Counted from the stretch's first letter, positions 22,501-34,680 are shown. The stretch: 64,000 nt of DNA from Phallus indusiatus (GCA_027605045.1 JAQFWX010000093.1:62001-126000); one strand, 5' to 3'. Numbers and translations are program-made. Notes: generated by a model from the sequence alone, not told the origin.

Positions 22501-23822
22501 GTCTCGCAAAAGATCCCTTCGTTACTCTCGTCGTTTGCATTTTTGAATAGCTCCTTCCATCCAGTAGGTAAAGTAGTTGTATCTACTTGAAATCCGTGGT
22601 TTTGACTCGTAATATAACACCGACCACTGAAAGTTTCAGTGCATGGAATATTATGTCCTCGATTTCCATATTTCATTTTCGAAGTCGTTGCACCTGCAGC
22701 TAAAGCCAAAAGTTGATGTCCTAGACAAATACCAAATATAGGTTTGGGGTTGGGATCGTTTAGGGCAACGCGCAATCGATTGATCGTTGACGAGACAGTG
22801 GTAGGATCACCTGGGCCATTAGAGACAAAGATTCCGTCATAAGGGGTTTCCGATGGAAGCAAAAAGTCATAGTCCCAAGGGACAACCTTGACCTCGATTC
22901 CGCGTGACGTGAAACAACGAATCTGGTTATATTTCATACCGACATCAATGGCTAACACACGCAAAGGACGACCCGAAGGATGATACTTGGCTTCTTGGCC
23001 TGTGGAGGAATATACTCGAGGTTCAGACGTCGATACCGTTGCAACAAGATTTAAAGTATTCGGGTCATGGAATGGAATGTCTATGAAGTCTTCCCTCCAA
23101 TGCTCGCCACTAGCTGGGGACGAATGAGTCGAATGTTGATTGTTATTAGTGATACCATTGGGGTGTGTCGCTTTAGCTGCCAAGAGCTTTCCTAACATTG
23201 ACCCCTTTTCTCTGATCCGTTTTGTCAAAGCCCGAGTATCGACACCGCATATAGCCGGGACACCATTTTGCTTAAGCCAGAGACCAAGAGAAGAGGATGC
23301 CAGGAAATGACTGAATTCCTCCGAATAGTAACCAACAATCAAAGCAGAGATGTGAATGCGTGATGATTCAAAATCATTGGGTAGGTTTTGTAAAGATAAC
23401 AAATCTTCAGGCCTCGCAGGGACACCGTAGTTGCCAATTAGGGGATAAGTCAAAATGAGGATTTGACCTTCGTACGAAGGATCTGTCAAGGACTCTGTGT
23501 AGCCAACCATTCCTATGAAAGTGTTAGATGTCAACCCCAAAAGAAAAAATACCTGAACCATAAGGATAGCATGAACGTTGGACGTACCGGTTTGAAATAC
23601 ACATTCACCCGAGACACTTTTGCCTTCAGCACCGAAACTGCGACCTTTATACGCCGTTCCATCTTCGAGCTCAAGAACAGCTTCTGAAAATTGCAGGAAG
23701 GGATTTCTTACATCCAACACAGGTGGAGCAGTGACGGGTGGTGTAAGCCCATGGCTGGCATGAAAACCATTTAAAAGCGTGTTCATAGCGGGACGGGAGG
23801 TTGGTTGAAGAGAAGATGTCAT
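16564..23822 (-). CDS. URA2: Multifunctional CPSase II / (inactive DHOase) / aspartate carbamoyltransferase
   Basis: First enzyme of pyrimidine synthesis: glutamine + bicarbonate + ATP to carbamoyl phosphate, then carbamoyl aspartate. Ten exons: 23822-23588, 23512-21651, 21592-21404, 21351-21019, 20959-20781, 20717-19187, 19133-17235, 17182-16780, 16726-16656, 16599-16564; 6738 nt, 2245 aa, the usual URA2/pyrABCN size. In order: glutamine amidotransferase with GICLGHQ nucleophile and QFHPEST; two ATP-grasp CPSase halves (second at about 20460); a regulatory MGS-like segment near 19100-19300; a DHOase-like domain that lacks the HxH metal motif after its first strand ([12 protein letters not shown]), as in other fungi; and ATCase with [19 protein letters not shown] and MHPLPR. 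UTP feedback is expected from the family. The intron at 23587-23513 has length divisible by three and could be misread as coding. Confidence 0.95.
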
Positions 23823-24821
23823 AATTGAAGAAATTTTTTCGAGAAAAAGGGATATGTATATTGGTTTTTATTGCAGTTTTGTTGCTTACCTCCCGCCGCA
23901 CGCTGCGATCGGGAGAGAAGAAGAAAAAAATTGTACATAACGTCGGACTGATTTGGTCACGGCGTGGATCCACACACGTCCATATATTCATCACGCAAAT
24001 GTCACGCATCTGCTGGCAATCAGCCAATCATACTGTCGATCTTCAGATGATTCTAGACACCTCATGATACCAATCTAACCGATGCTTTTTATCTGCGGGA
24101 TCTATCCTGATCTACATATCGAACTCGCCATGCTTGATTACACCGCTTAGTCTAATTGTATACACACAATACTTACATGTGATTGACTGTTGTATAATTT
24201 AAAGTGGTCAGCAGTGGCTATCCGCCTGTCCAAAAACGGAAACCTCTGCAATTTAAATCGACGTAAATCTCCGAGCAGCGAATATAGTTGCCTAATTAGT
24301 GTTGATAATGATGCGTCAAAGCGAAGTCCCAGTCCATAAAATCGAGATCGCCGAACTTATCCTAATTGGTGGTCCAGCGTGTAAACGTGTAAAGTATGAG
24401 CACGCCGGACCGCAACATAGGACTCCACCCATGCTGAGGATGGTGTAAAATATTGTGAATGAAGAAGAATATGAATCGAGATGGCCTTTTGTTCCGTGGG
24501 TCTATTCATCCATTACGAGAGATGAAGCGATGATAAATCACGTCTTCTCAGATGCATGCAGAAACCGGAAGGTCCTCACTGTATTGCACATAGGCATTTC
24601 CAGGATCTTCACCTCCGTTGCTCGTAAATAATGACTTACAGAGAACGGGTTGACATAACTTTCGAGTGTTTGCTGAGTTATGTAAATGTAAATTTAGTGT
24701 ATACATAATGCAAAGGTAATCGGGAACTTAATATCGCTACATATGGTACGATCCTTCATTACAACAACGTGCTGAACCTCGCCTTGAATCAACCTCGTTC
24801 TGTTCCATATTTTGTATCAAA
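23823..24821. other. Intergenic, 5' side of the pyrimidine gene
   Basis: No gene is recognised in about 1 kb. The first 200 bp is likely the promoter and leader of URA2. A stretch near 24280-24480 has no motif I can interpret. Confidence 0.4.
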
Positions 24822-25298
24822 TTAAGCAGCTGCTGTGACCGAGGTGAGGACATGTGTCGGCTCGGAGATGTGCAAGTTGTCTAATGCATCTTCAAAATTT
24901 TCTTCACCATCCGAAGACTCATCGTCTTCATCTTCATCTTCCTCATCATTTGCGGCGCTATCATCCTTGTCGTCCTCGTCCTCATCATCTTGAAAATCAA
25001 GCTAATGAAATAACTCGAGTCAGCAACTCGGGCCAATCAGACGAATAAATAATCGGACGCACCGGATCATAAACCACTCGTATCACTAAACTACAGCTCG
25101 GACAAGTCGCGATATCCTCATAATCTTTCAGTTGCTGCCGCGAGATTTCAAACCGATCGCCACATGGGCATGGGTAGTGATACACGCGCTTTTCCTGGTA
25201 ATTGAGTTTATTAACCAAAGCAAAAACGAGATACGGTATCAAAATACCTCATCCCAACTCATATCCTCAATTTCTATCTCGTCGTAATAAGCCCCCAT
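24822..25298 (-). CDS. DPH3: Diphthamide biosynthesis protein 3 (CSL zinc finger)
   Basis: Exons 25298-25248, 25194-25063 and 25001-24822 give 120 aa. The N-terminus [14 protein letters not shown] and the zinc-binding set [13 protein letters not shown] ... [17 protein letters not shown] are diagnostic. Dph3 (Kti11) is an iron/electron carrier for the Dph1-Dph2 radical step that makes diphthamide on elongation factor 2, and it also partners Kti13 and Elongator in tRNA wobble modification. The C-terminal 60 residues are an acidic Asp/Glu/Ser tail, longer than in yeast. Cytosolic, no signal. It is transcribed divergently from the Whi2-like gene across 231 bp. Confidence 0.93.
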
Positions 25299-25529
25299 CT
25301 TTTGAAGGTCGAACAACTTTGTTTCGCCAGGATTGAAATATTTTGGGTGGCACAAGTGCAACAAAAAGAGCGTGACCGTGACATAGATAATACTTCCACA
25401 CAAAGGTACGAGCGCCCACAGCGCTACACAAAGGCCACCTCGTGGGTAAACCAGGCAGCTCATCCCGCCAAACATTTATTCTTCTTCTTTCACCCCTCTA
25501 GATACCATTTTCCTAATCATCACCACGAA

Positions 25530-26697
25530 ATGTCGAATAATCCAATTACCCAAGTATCTCAGCATTCAATGCCCGCTATGGGCTTACAGCCTCAGCTGCT
25601 AACCCGGCTACATCTCGACCTGCGTGGAGCGCGCTTTACTGTAGACCGCGAAACGATTATGAACCTTCCCGAATCTGTGTTATTATGTTTATTCCCCAAT
25701 GGACTTGTGCTTTCGCGACAGAGCATGGCTCTCTCAGACAATGGCGAAGAAGAAGATGACGAAGTTTACGGTGTTGACGTGCGTAATGCCCCTTCGGAAG
25801 AGAAGTGCTCCTTAGTGGCAAAACCCAACCAGATCCTTTCTTTTGCTAACGATTCACGTACTTAGTTCGATCCTCAATGCTTTGACTACATCCTCATCTT
25901 TTTCCGGAACGCTGCTGATGCCTTTTACGGCACGCCCAACCAACCAGGGTTGTTCAGTCTTCAGCAGCATCTGTTTGATGCCTTTCCGGCTAACCCTGAC
26001 TTCTCATCCACGGGACAAGCTCAGAATCCTCTCTTGTCAAAACAGGCCATTATTGTTCTCCGAGAGGAGCTGGAATATTTCGCTATTCCACCACGCGGTG
26101 GTCCCGAGAAGACCGATGCGCACGGGATTGCCAACCAGGACATGCTGGACTTGAAACGACGTTGTGGGCAGAGTTTACTGGAAAAACGGACAATATTTAC
26201 GGCCTTACAGCGGAATGTCAATAAGGAGAATAATGTTGCTGAACAACATTTGATTGATATGTTATGTCAGAGGTAGGAGACCGCGCTTTTATCACCATGT
26301 CTTCACCCTCCTCATTCTCACGGAACACAGTGGGTTTAATCGGGAAGATGTATGGGGATTTCGTGCTTTAGAGCCATCACGATGCTGTATCTCTTCTATT
26401 GCGCTTGTTCTTCTCAAAACCGGCATTGCCCACGATCCCAATGCTCCTAATAAGGATGATAAGGTTACCATAGACTACACGCAGATGTCAACAGCACAAA
26501 AACTATTGTTATTCTGGAGAAAGCCTGCGGTAGGTTTTAATAATTTGTCTTATTCACAAACTTTATTCCTAATTTCAATTCTCTTACAATAGCGGAAGTG
26601 TTGGTGGGATGGTACAGAGGTGGAAATAGGGTCGCCTCCAAAACTTGTAAAACTGTGGGCTCGTAGAGTGTGGACATTAGAACTCAGTTTGGTATGA
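25530..26697 (+). CDS. Whi2-like BTB domain protein
   Basis: Exons 25530-25778, 25866-26272, 26331-26529 and 26593-26697 give 319 aa. After a Gln-rich leader comes a BTB/POZ-like fold: LHLDLRGARFTVDRETIMNL, LFPNGLVLSR, DFDPQCFDYILIFFRN and LREELEYFAIP. The C-terminal part (SGFNREDVWGFRALEP, LWARRVWTLELSLV) matches the arrangement I know from Whi2-like proteins, which in yeast activate Psr1/Psr2 phosphatases in general stress response and low-amino-acid TORC1 control. The role here is inferred from family. An intron-like GT..AG segment lies over the stop codon: reading through and splicing both end in Val-stop (GTATGA occurs at the donor and right after the acceptor near 26748). Confidence 0.75.
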
Positions 26698-27237
26698 ATC
26701 TGAGGTTGATATTTTTTCATTTTAATAGGACTAACTTTGTTCCAGGTATGAGTTATGACGAGTTATCACGGATCCACTCTTTGATTCTTTCCGCTTTACG
26801 ACTTCTTCAATTTATCAGCATACTCTACGCACAACACACCCCTTTTTGATATCCTGTTGCTTGCTTCGCATTATGATTTTAATTATTTTCTCGCTGGGAT
26901 TCTAGCTTTTGTCCTCCCCAATTCCCCTTTTATACTTTCACTCAGCCGTCATGCTTTCTTTCAGTTTTTGCTTTTTTTCTCCTCAGGAGCAATCATATAT
27001 TCTCGGATACCCTCACACGCTGGCAGGCTAATAAGTGGGCGAAAGATTTGTATCTACACCGTTATGTGTATGAATGTGATGAAAAGGACCAGAACTTTAA
27101 TGAACTTGCATGTCATTTTTCTGTCATCGTCCGTAGAAGGTAAATGAGAGCCACTACACACGGCCACCAGTATCTAATGACGTCATGAGACATCACATTC
27201 TGCGTCACTCTGTGTAATGTACCACGTCCGAAAAAAC
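26698..27237. other. Intergenic
   Basis: About 540 bp with no convincing gene. A hydrophobic frame at 26857-27147 has poor coding character and no family match. The right end is the promoter of the small peptide gene. Confidence 0.4.
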
Positions 27238-27246
27238 ATATATAAG
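27238..27246 (+). promoter_or_regulatory. TATA box of the small peptide gene
   Basis: CATATATAAG lies about 100 bp before the ATG at 27347. It is followed by an A/C-rich leader (CAACAAACC, ACAACTTAC) free of other ATGs, typical of strongly expressed fungal genes. Confidence 0.55.
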
Positions 27247-27346
27247 ATGGGGCAACGAACGCAGAACACACTCAACAAACCAATTCCCAACAACTTACAA
27301 ACAACAAACCACTTACACATTTAACATCTCTAATTGACTCACAACT

Positions 27347-27661
27347 ATGGGTAGCGTATTTTCTGCGATAGGCGCCGGTACGTCGTTTAGCCTCACACAT
27401 ACATGCCTCCCTGATTTACTGAAATTTCATTTAGGTATTAATGCCGTCATATCAGCAATTGCTGGTGTAATTGAGACTATTGTATCTGCCATCACTTCGG
27501 TAAGTTGCCCGTTGTGGCCTACATTGAAAGGCAAGGTACTTATACAAATTTTTTTTTAGGTAATTGTAACAATCTTCCGAGTGATTGGAGATATCCTATG
27601 CTGTAGATGCTTTGGAAGTCGTCGACGAGCAAGAACAGGGACGAGGAGAGGGGTGTATTAG
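27347..27661 (+). CDS. Small hydrophobic peptide with Cys-Cys-Arg-Cys motif
   Basis: Exons 27347-27377, 27435-27499 and 27560-27661 encode 65 aa. It starts MGSVFSAIGAG, so Gly2 could be N-myristoylated after Met removal. It then has an Ile/Val/Ala-rich stretch of about 35 residues, DILCCRCFG, and a basic tail RRRARTGTRRG. The cysteine cluster next to a hydrophobic helix could be palmitoylated. I recall similar unnamed peptides in other agaricomycetes but know no function. Exon sizes, short introns (57 and 60 bp), a TATA box and an ATG-free leader support a real, well-expressed gene that would be missed by length filters. Confidence 0.75.
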
Positions 27662-28048
27662 TACACCAGTAGTGTGCGAGGAGCGGCTCCAATGGGAGCC
27701 ACAGTTACGAATGAGACACGATTACGAAACCAAGCATAGATATCTTCTCTCATAATCATTATTTTACCTTATCACAATTCAACCTATTCTTCAAATATAA
27801 TGATTTAAAAGAGCAATCTTCGGGAATGATGTTTTCGGTCAATAGCGTCACGGTTGTACACGTCCGCGTCGAGGACCGAGGTCAATCATGACTTGACGGT
27901 GTGACGTCACACCTATTATTCCTTTCCAAAAACGCTCACATGTTCTCAAACCGGAAAAATTACGGTGTAACTCATCAAGATAAATATTCATGATTTTCCT
28001 GGCGAAGATAAAGATATTGTTCAACGTCATCAACGCGCTCTCTAAGAA
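27662..28048. other. Intergenic
   Basis: No gene seen; 3' flank of the peptide gene and 5' flank of the dehydrogenase. Confidence 0.45.
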
Positions 28049-28996
28049 ATGCCTATCTGGGTTATAACAGGGTAACTATCGCGGCCAAGTTATACAAAGA
28101 CAACTTAAATTCATCATACATATCATCTAGGACTTCACGAGGAATTGGGCTCGAGTTCGTTAAACAAGTCGCAACGAAGGGAGACGAAGTTGTTGCAACA
28201 GCTCGAAACCCCGAAAGCTGCGAAGCTCTCCAAGCTCTAGCTTCATCTTTTGCATCTGGGCCTGGACGTGTACACTTGATTAAACTGGATATAGACGATC
28301 TTGAGAGCATAAAAGCAGCTGCTGCACAAATAGAGAAGATCCTTGATGGTCGTGGTTTGGATTATCTGATCAATAATGCAGGAAGGGTAAGCTCGACGAT
28401 CTGATATGCTCTTTTGATTAATGACATAGTGCTGAGAATTGATCTCAGGGCGGGACCGACAAGCCATCTGATATTGACTCTGAACGATTTTTCAATTTCA
28501 TGCGTTCTAATTGTCTTGGTCCCACTCTCGTATGGCAGGCCCTTATCCCGGCTCTTGAACGAAGCACGCGTCCTGGTGGTCCCGTTGTTATGAACACTTC
28601 AACAGGCATCGCCAGCATTGGCTTGGACTTCGGTGTCAAGAACGCTTGCTACTCTACCAGCAAAACAGCTTTGAATATGATGGTAAGCATTCATTTATAT
28701 AAACTATATTCTATCGCCTGAACTTTTCTTCAAAGACCTATAAAATTGCCAAGGAAAGGCCAGACATGATTGTATTCGTGTTAGATCCCGGATGGGTTAA
28801 AACAGGTGCGTACAAACTCACTTCCGAGCAACTCGTGACCTGACCTTAAGTTTCATTGAACACAGAGATGGGAGGTGAAGGAGCCATGCTCGAGATCCCA
28901 TTCAGCGTTGAAGGACAATACAAAGTGGTTGTGAATGCGACACCGAAGGATAGTGGTACATTCAAGCGCTTTGACGGCTCAACTTTGCCCTGGTAG
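28049..28996 (+). CDS. Short-chain dehydrogenase/reductase (C-factor-like)
   Basis: Five exons: 28049-28071, 28131-28386, 28449-28682, 28736-28805 and 28866-28996; 237 aa. Classical SDR: MPIWVITGTSRGIGLEFV gives the TGxxxGIG NAD(P)-binding loop, ATARNPES a basic position suited to NADP, LINNAGR the NNAG strand, NTSTGIASI the catalytic Ser strand, and YSTSKTAL the YxxxK active site. After it come LDPGWVKTEMGGEGAML and a short C-terminus FDGSTLPW. Cytosolic; substrate unknown. A paralogue with the same exon plan lies at 45480-46457. The first exon is only 23 nt and splits the glycine loop. Confidence 0.9.
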
Positions 28997-29990
28997 TTTT
29001 TACTGATACAATAGCGACAAGAGTGGTTTAATCTTGCTCGCTGGAGATTAACATACATAGATATGTATTGAATGTAACAATTGACTGAATTCTACAGCCA
29101 CAAGGGCAATTGAGACCTTGAGAGCGCGAAGCTTCTATAGTATGATTGGGTGGCTGGAAGAGAATCAATCCGACTTAGTCTTGCGAGATTCAAAACGCAG
29201 TTCTTTTTCGATATTCAGAAACGACAAAACTGAATTTTCAATATAACGATGATGTATAGTACCAGTTCTTAAGATCAAAGGAAATGTCAGAACAAGATAT
29301 GCGGGATCTACTTGATACGAAGCCCAAGGAATCGACAATCTGATAACAGCGAGCACAAGCCGAAAGAGAAGACAACAAAACTGCAGACTAAAACAAAAGA
29401 GAGGGATAGATAAACCAAGCAAGAAACATTCCAGTGATATCAGACAAAGCGAGAAGAGCTGATAGAGCACCCAGAGGTATTATTACTATATTTTTGGTAG
29501 ATCCGAGCTATGTAGAAGTACTTCAAGGAGTATTCGATTGTCCGGATTCGAAAGGGCATCAAGAAATATGAAAAATAAATCGCAAGTATAGATTGTGAGG
29601 CGGGGAGGTTTTACAGCATCTAGGTGATTTTTTCGTGTGCGACATGTCATGAGAGCAGCGAGTAGGAAAGGAGCTGGGTGTATGGCGTCAGATGGGGAGA
29701 CGATCGAGCAAAGAAGTTAAATATGATTGAAGACGGAAGGGTAGGTCTTATAGTGTCGGGCGAGGGCAAGGGGTAGAAAGATGACTCCGGGTCGTCAGTT
29801 GCCAAAACTTCAGAAAGCGCAGGTTCCCCTTCTTGACATGTGTTTGTTTGATCGAGATTATCTCAATCATGCGACTTTGATTTCTTGGCTAGCATTATAT
29901 TCCCAAATAGAGTCCTACAAATAGTCTCCAGATAATCGGACACAAAGGTCTGGGGGAAACTTCAAGGAGGATAGAACAACAATCAACGAA
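28997..29990. other. Intergenic
   Basis: About 1 kb between the SDR and the stop of the minus-strand low-complexity gene. No gene is supported; purine-rich stretches near 29560-29800. Confidence 0.4.
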
Positions 29991-32940
29991 TCAATCAACG
30001 ACCATAGAATCCTTCTCAACAGTTGCCGTCCCTACTTCGGGTTTCTGATCAACATTTTTATCCGACTGTGCACCACCATTTGATTCAACATTATCACCAC
30101 CAGCAGCAGAACCCTTTGTCAACGTTCCAGAATTACGAGTCACATCCTCGTCTTCTTCGTCCTTATCGTCTCTGTATTGATCGGGATGATACTCATAAGC
30201 ATACCTCGGATGACGAGATCGAGGTATCGGTGGATGATTGTACCGACGAGTCTGCGGGGAAACATAAACCACAGGCGGATCGGAATTCGAACGAGAAGAG
30301 CGGTGAGGCGATGTCGGCTCTACAGGAGCCGAGTGAAGACTCTGAGGTTCAGTTTCAGGCAGATCTACAGTGAAATTTTTTCGAGGAGATGATGAAATAG
30401 GTCGAGGAGGTTGGGATATTGTTGGACTCTTGGCGGATCCAGAGTTCGGGGCTGAGTTTGGACGGGGGCTATTTGAAGAAGAATCAGGAGGTGCAGCGTT
30501 AGATGGAGAGTGGTCTTGGCTACGTTCTTCCGGTGTCCGTGAAGGGTTTACTGGTGTACGATGAGCTGGTGGTGTAGGAGACGCGGAAGACGGATGCTCA
30601 GCGGTAGCTTGCGGATAACTATGCGCAGCAGATTGACTACGATCGTGCTGAGCACCGCCAGTTACGTTCTGACCTGCCCTTGATGAGGATGTAGTAGCTA
30701 CCGCCCTTTCATATTCTTCTAAAACTGATGGTCGTTGTGGAACACTACTAACAGACTCTTGCTCTCTTTTCAAATCTTCTTGAGTAGAAAAGTGAAGCGG
30801 TGGAGAAGGTGGCGGCCGTGGTGATCTACTAGAACCGGAACCATATTTGTATTCATGTGGAAGACTATGTTCAGCATGTTCACGAGACTCCTCTCTGTGC
30901 AACCGAGAATTATCAGACCTCTCGGTGCTTTCTCTGAACGAATGTGAAGGAGCAACAGAAGGTCGTACAGAGTGCTGCTGTGGCTGCTGATGCGAATAAG
31001 GAGGAGATTGGTAACGACCGGGTGGTGGTGGTGGTGAAATACGACCCGCTTCACGAGCACTCCCAGATGAACGTTGTTGTTGATGACGTGGGGACATATG
31101 TTTCTGATAATCCAAATCCGCCTCATCTCGTTCGTGATCACGCCGCCGCGTATCATATCGGTTTCCGCCTTCTTCCAACCTGGAAGGCTGTTGTAGGGGC
31201 GCCGGAGACGCGGACAGGTGACTGGGCGGATCAGGATGTACCTCACGATCCGATGGTAATGAAGGCGGTGGTGTACGACGATATGGATGAGGAGGGTAAT
31301 GAAACGACCGAGAATCTAAACGCGATTCATAGCGAGGTCGTGAAGAGGATCGCGCCCGTCGTTGTTCGCTTTGTCTGGAATCCCGGTCCTCCCAACGAGA
31401 TCCGGGCATAGAAGATTGAGTGTTCATTGATATCTGATCGAGATCGACGTCTCTATCTCTATCTCTATCCCTATCCCTATCCCTATCTCTATGCGAATCA
31501 ACAGGCCGGGCCCTTCCACGATCATCGTGTCCAATGCTGGTATTATATCCTCCGCGATCATAATCACGTTCTTGTTCCCGCTCCCGTTCTCGCTCACGAA
31601 ACGCATGGCGCTCTCTGTCCAAATCTCTGAGCATATCTATTTCCCAATCCGTAGAATCATTATCAAGTAGGTATTGCTGCGCTTGCCGGTCACCACCATG
31701 TGCGAGCCGATCCGAATCTGGTCTAGCAAAAAAAAGAAAAAAGTATATATGTAAATAGATCGCGAAGAAGTGGCTTGGAGCTTACCCAAAAGACTTGATA
31801 ATCTCATCGACACCAGCTTCCTTGAGTCTCCATTGATCGCGCTCTTCCTTTTTCAGACTTTCGAGTTCGTCCTTCAAGAGTGCACTTTCGCCAACAGCAT
31901 AGCTAAAAAATGAACAAAGAGTGGTGATATAGGACGGAGAGTCGTATATACAACGAAAAAACGTACCGATATTTGGCTTTCATTATCAAATATTTAACCA
32001 TTGCTCTACTTCTTCCACCTGCAGTGACAGGATTATACGGTACATCATCGTCATCAGAAGATGTCATGGGACTGTCGTTTCCGTTGCGAATTCTAGCACG
32101 ACGGGAACGCCTGGCACCATTCCTCCCGACACTTTCAAACTCGTTTCTAGTCCCAAAATCTCTCGACACAACCAAAGGAGGTGAGTGCTGCCGTGCATGT
32201 GATGGAGGAACGGAATTAGACGTGGAGGCAGTAGGCTGCGAGTACGAATGCGAATAAGACCGATGATGGAAGTTGTGCGAATCCTCATCTGGATACTGAT
32301 GGTGCTGAAAACTTGACGGTGGAGGGGGAGGTGCTATTGATGGCGAATGCAGCGGTGCAACAGCGTTGGAGGGTGGAAGAACAGGACTCGCGTGCACAGG
32401 GATCGGTCCAGGGGCTGGTCCGGGATTAACTCTGAAGGTATTAAACCCGGAATCGCGTTGTTGGGCATAGGCACGATTGGCAAAATTGTAATGGGATGGT
32501 GCATGTGGATTCGGAGGCGGATTTGGTGACTGTTCGTGCATCGGATAGGAACCGCTATGCGACTGCGCTTCGTGATCGGGAGAGTTATGGTAAGGGTGAC
32601 CGGAATTGGAATGATGATACACAGGGTGCGAATGTGGATGATACGTGTTCGAGTTTGGTGGAGAGTACGACTGGCTAGGATGTTGCTGCTGTTCATAAAC
32701 TGGTTGATAGTGAGAAGGAGGCGAGTGGACAACGGGCGGAGGTGGATGTCGATGACGTGGCGATACCATGGCTTCAGGTTCAGTGGAATGATGACGTATG
32801 TTAGATCTGACGGATTGAGATGTTGAACCCATCCCCTGTTGAATGGAACTGAGAGCTTCTCTATCGCCTACACCCAGTGGTCCACCTCCGCTATTCATAC
32901 CCTTTGGGGGTGAAACGGACCTCTTACGCTTTCGGGGCAT
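29991..32940 (-). CDS. Large low-complexity Ser/Pro/Arg/His-rich protein
   Basis: Exons 32940-31967, 31902-31786 and 31722-29991 give 940 aa. The start MPRKRKRSVSPPKG is a likely nuclear localisation signal. Residues 1-280 are His/Pro/Ser-rich. A short ordered block around 300-370 (VKYLIMKAKYRYAVGESALL, then LKKEERDQWRLKEAG) looks helical and spans all three exons, so it is probably the conserved core. Downstream come (Arg-Asp)n and Arg-Glu runs and a long Ser/Pro/Arg-rich disordered tail, resembling splicing- or transcription-associated proteins. I cannot name the family. The Arg-Asp run is encoded by a TCTATC/CCTATC microsatellite (31455-31492), so its length probably varies between strains. 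Confidence 0.72.
31455..31492. repeat. Hexanucleotide-like microsatellite in coding sequence
   Basis: TCTATC and CCTATC units in tandem, coding (Arg-Asp)n on the minus strand. The 6-bp period keeps the reading frame when unit number changes. Confidence 0.8.
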
Positions 32941-34680
32941 CTGAGAACCTGGATCTGTGGACCGGAGAATTGGAAAAAAGAGGAGAGTTTCGGTTGTAAG
33001 TGCAAGTGCGAATGCGGTATGAGGACAACCTTCAAAGTTTGAAAGCTAGACGCCGGTCCGTATCAATTTAATAAATGCCAGAGGAGATCTCGCGTAAGGG
33101 ACACCAGAGAAAATTTCGAGTAGCTTGCCGATAGAAGCTCGAGATGACGAAAACAAAAAGTGATAGGTTTTGGCTAGGCTCGGAACTCCCAACGAAGGAT
33201 AAACAAACAAATAGATAGCCTGTGATATAGGTATAAATACGATTTGGGACAAATTAGGTGCTGAATAAGGCTGTACGCACAATCCAGTTGAAGTGAGGAT
33301 AGAATTGGGTCCAGAAATGAAGAACGCTCTGGATAATATTACGAACGAGCATGTTTCGGAATTTGAATCAAACGGATATAATAGACAAGCGATGGTGGTG
33401 AAGGCGGAAGAAAATTGAATGAATGGGCAACATAGAAACAGGTATGAGTTGATGGACCAGTCAAATGATGAGTCAAATTTCAAGCGTTTTTTATTCTTCA
33501 AAAGTACTTACAGATCTTAAATTGGAGATGGATTTGGGTCTTTGATTTGTTCGTGCAGCAAATACTCTTGTAGTCTGTCTTTAATTGCCGTATTTATTCA
33601 AGACGAAAGGCTGCGTCTAGTGGCCTGGTTAGAAGGGACCAAACGATTTGAATTGGTCGTGTTTCGTGTGCAATTTCCAAGTCTGGTTAATGCGCGAGGT
33701 GAAGCCAACTGTAAGAGGAATAGTAAGTAACACAGAAAATATGTGCACTGAAATAGTGCGTAGACAAACACCAAGAACAAAGGAAGAGGGGCAGTGAGAG
33801 AGACAAAAAAGAAAAAGCTGAGCTGGCCAGCGACAAGGAGCACTCAGTCGAGAAGATGCGCGGGAAACAAACTGAATCGAGGATCGACCGATTTGATTAT
33901 GTAACACTATTTACCGCCACGTGACTGAGTCACGGTCCCGAATAGGACCTAGGTTATTCAACACAACTAACGCCGAAAAGGAGTAACAATCGAAGTCAAG
34001 GCTCAACACCGTGCACACTGACCAAAATAACTAAACGGGAACAAAAGAAGGGTGCATTAACCCAGATTAACACATTCTAATCCTTTATTTCCCATCTTAG
34101 ACATATTACCGAAGGCAGAGGCACGTTCAATTTGTCAACAAATATTATACCCCAATTCTATTATTCACAAGTACCATTGAACACCATAATGCAAAGTGAT
34201 ATGATCGGATGACCGCTTCATCAATGGGTCGTCGTGAAACGAGACCATCAGTCTATTTTCTTGTTGTTCGCCAATGAGCCCAACAGTTGGGCACGCTTGG
34301 AAAATTCCTGTAGTATCCTAGTAGTATCTTCAGCCTTGTATAACAGATTGTGGTCCTACAGTTCCAGCACAGCAGAACCTGGGAAGTATGATTGTGTTTA
34401 AACCTGAAATAAACATAGACATTGGGTATACTGCGCCCGGACAGAGATGACCCGAGCTTGAATTTCAAAAACCCGAAGAAGCAAAGATTGTGCATTGCAA
34501 ATGGATTTAAAATCGTATATGTTCGAATGAACTGTCCGTGCTCAAAAATGCTACCATTCAAAAGTGCAAGAAATACATTTCAAAGCAATCAAGATATAAA
34601 AACAATAAACACTCGGATTAGTCTGTTTAAACAATTCTTTGTTTGATATTAAGTTGCAGATACAGACCTTCCACAACGAC
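32941..34680. other. Long intergenic region upstream of the low-complexity gene
   Basis: 1.7 kb without a supported gene. An open minus-strand frame at 33046-33501 has no ATG and no family match; the region more likely contains the promoter and untranslated leader of the gene ending at 32940. Near 33900 a GCCACGTGACTGAGTCACG block combines an E-box (CACGTG) and an AP-1-like TGAGTCA site. Confidence 0.4.
33915..33934. promoter_or_regulatory. E-box plus AP-1/Gcn4-like site
   Basis: CCACGTGACTGAGTCACG joins CACGTG (bHLH-type site) and TGAGTCA (bZIP, Gcn4/AP-1 type) within about 15 bp in otherwise unremarkable sequence. Which gene it would control is unclear; it is about 1 kb from the nearest supported start. 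Confidence 0.4.

Noticed and set aside
23513..23587. Reading the 75-bp segment in the URA2 amidotransferase domain as coding
   Set aside because: It inserts 25 hydrophobic residues between FQTG and MVGY, which are adjacent in all CPSases I know; it has GTACGT and CATAG splice ends.
26857..27147. Hydrophobic plus-strand frame that looks membrane-like
   Set aside because: The composition follows from T-rich sequence, no ATG context or homology, and it sits between two well-defined genes.
33046..33501. Hydrophobic 151-codon minus-strand open frame
   Set aside because: No ATG start, no splice support, no family resemblance; it lies in the 5' flank of the gene ending at 32940.
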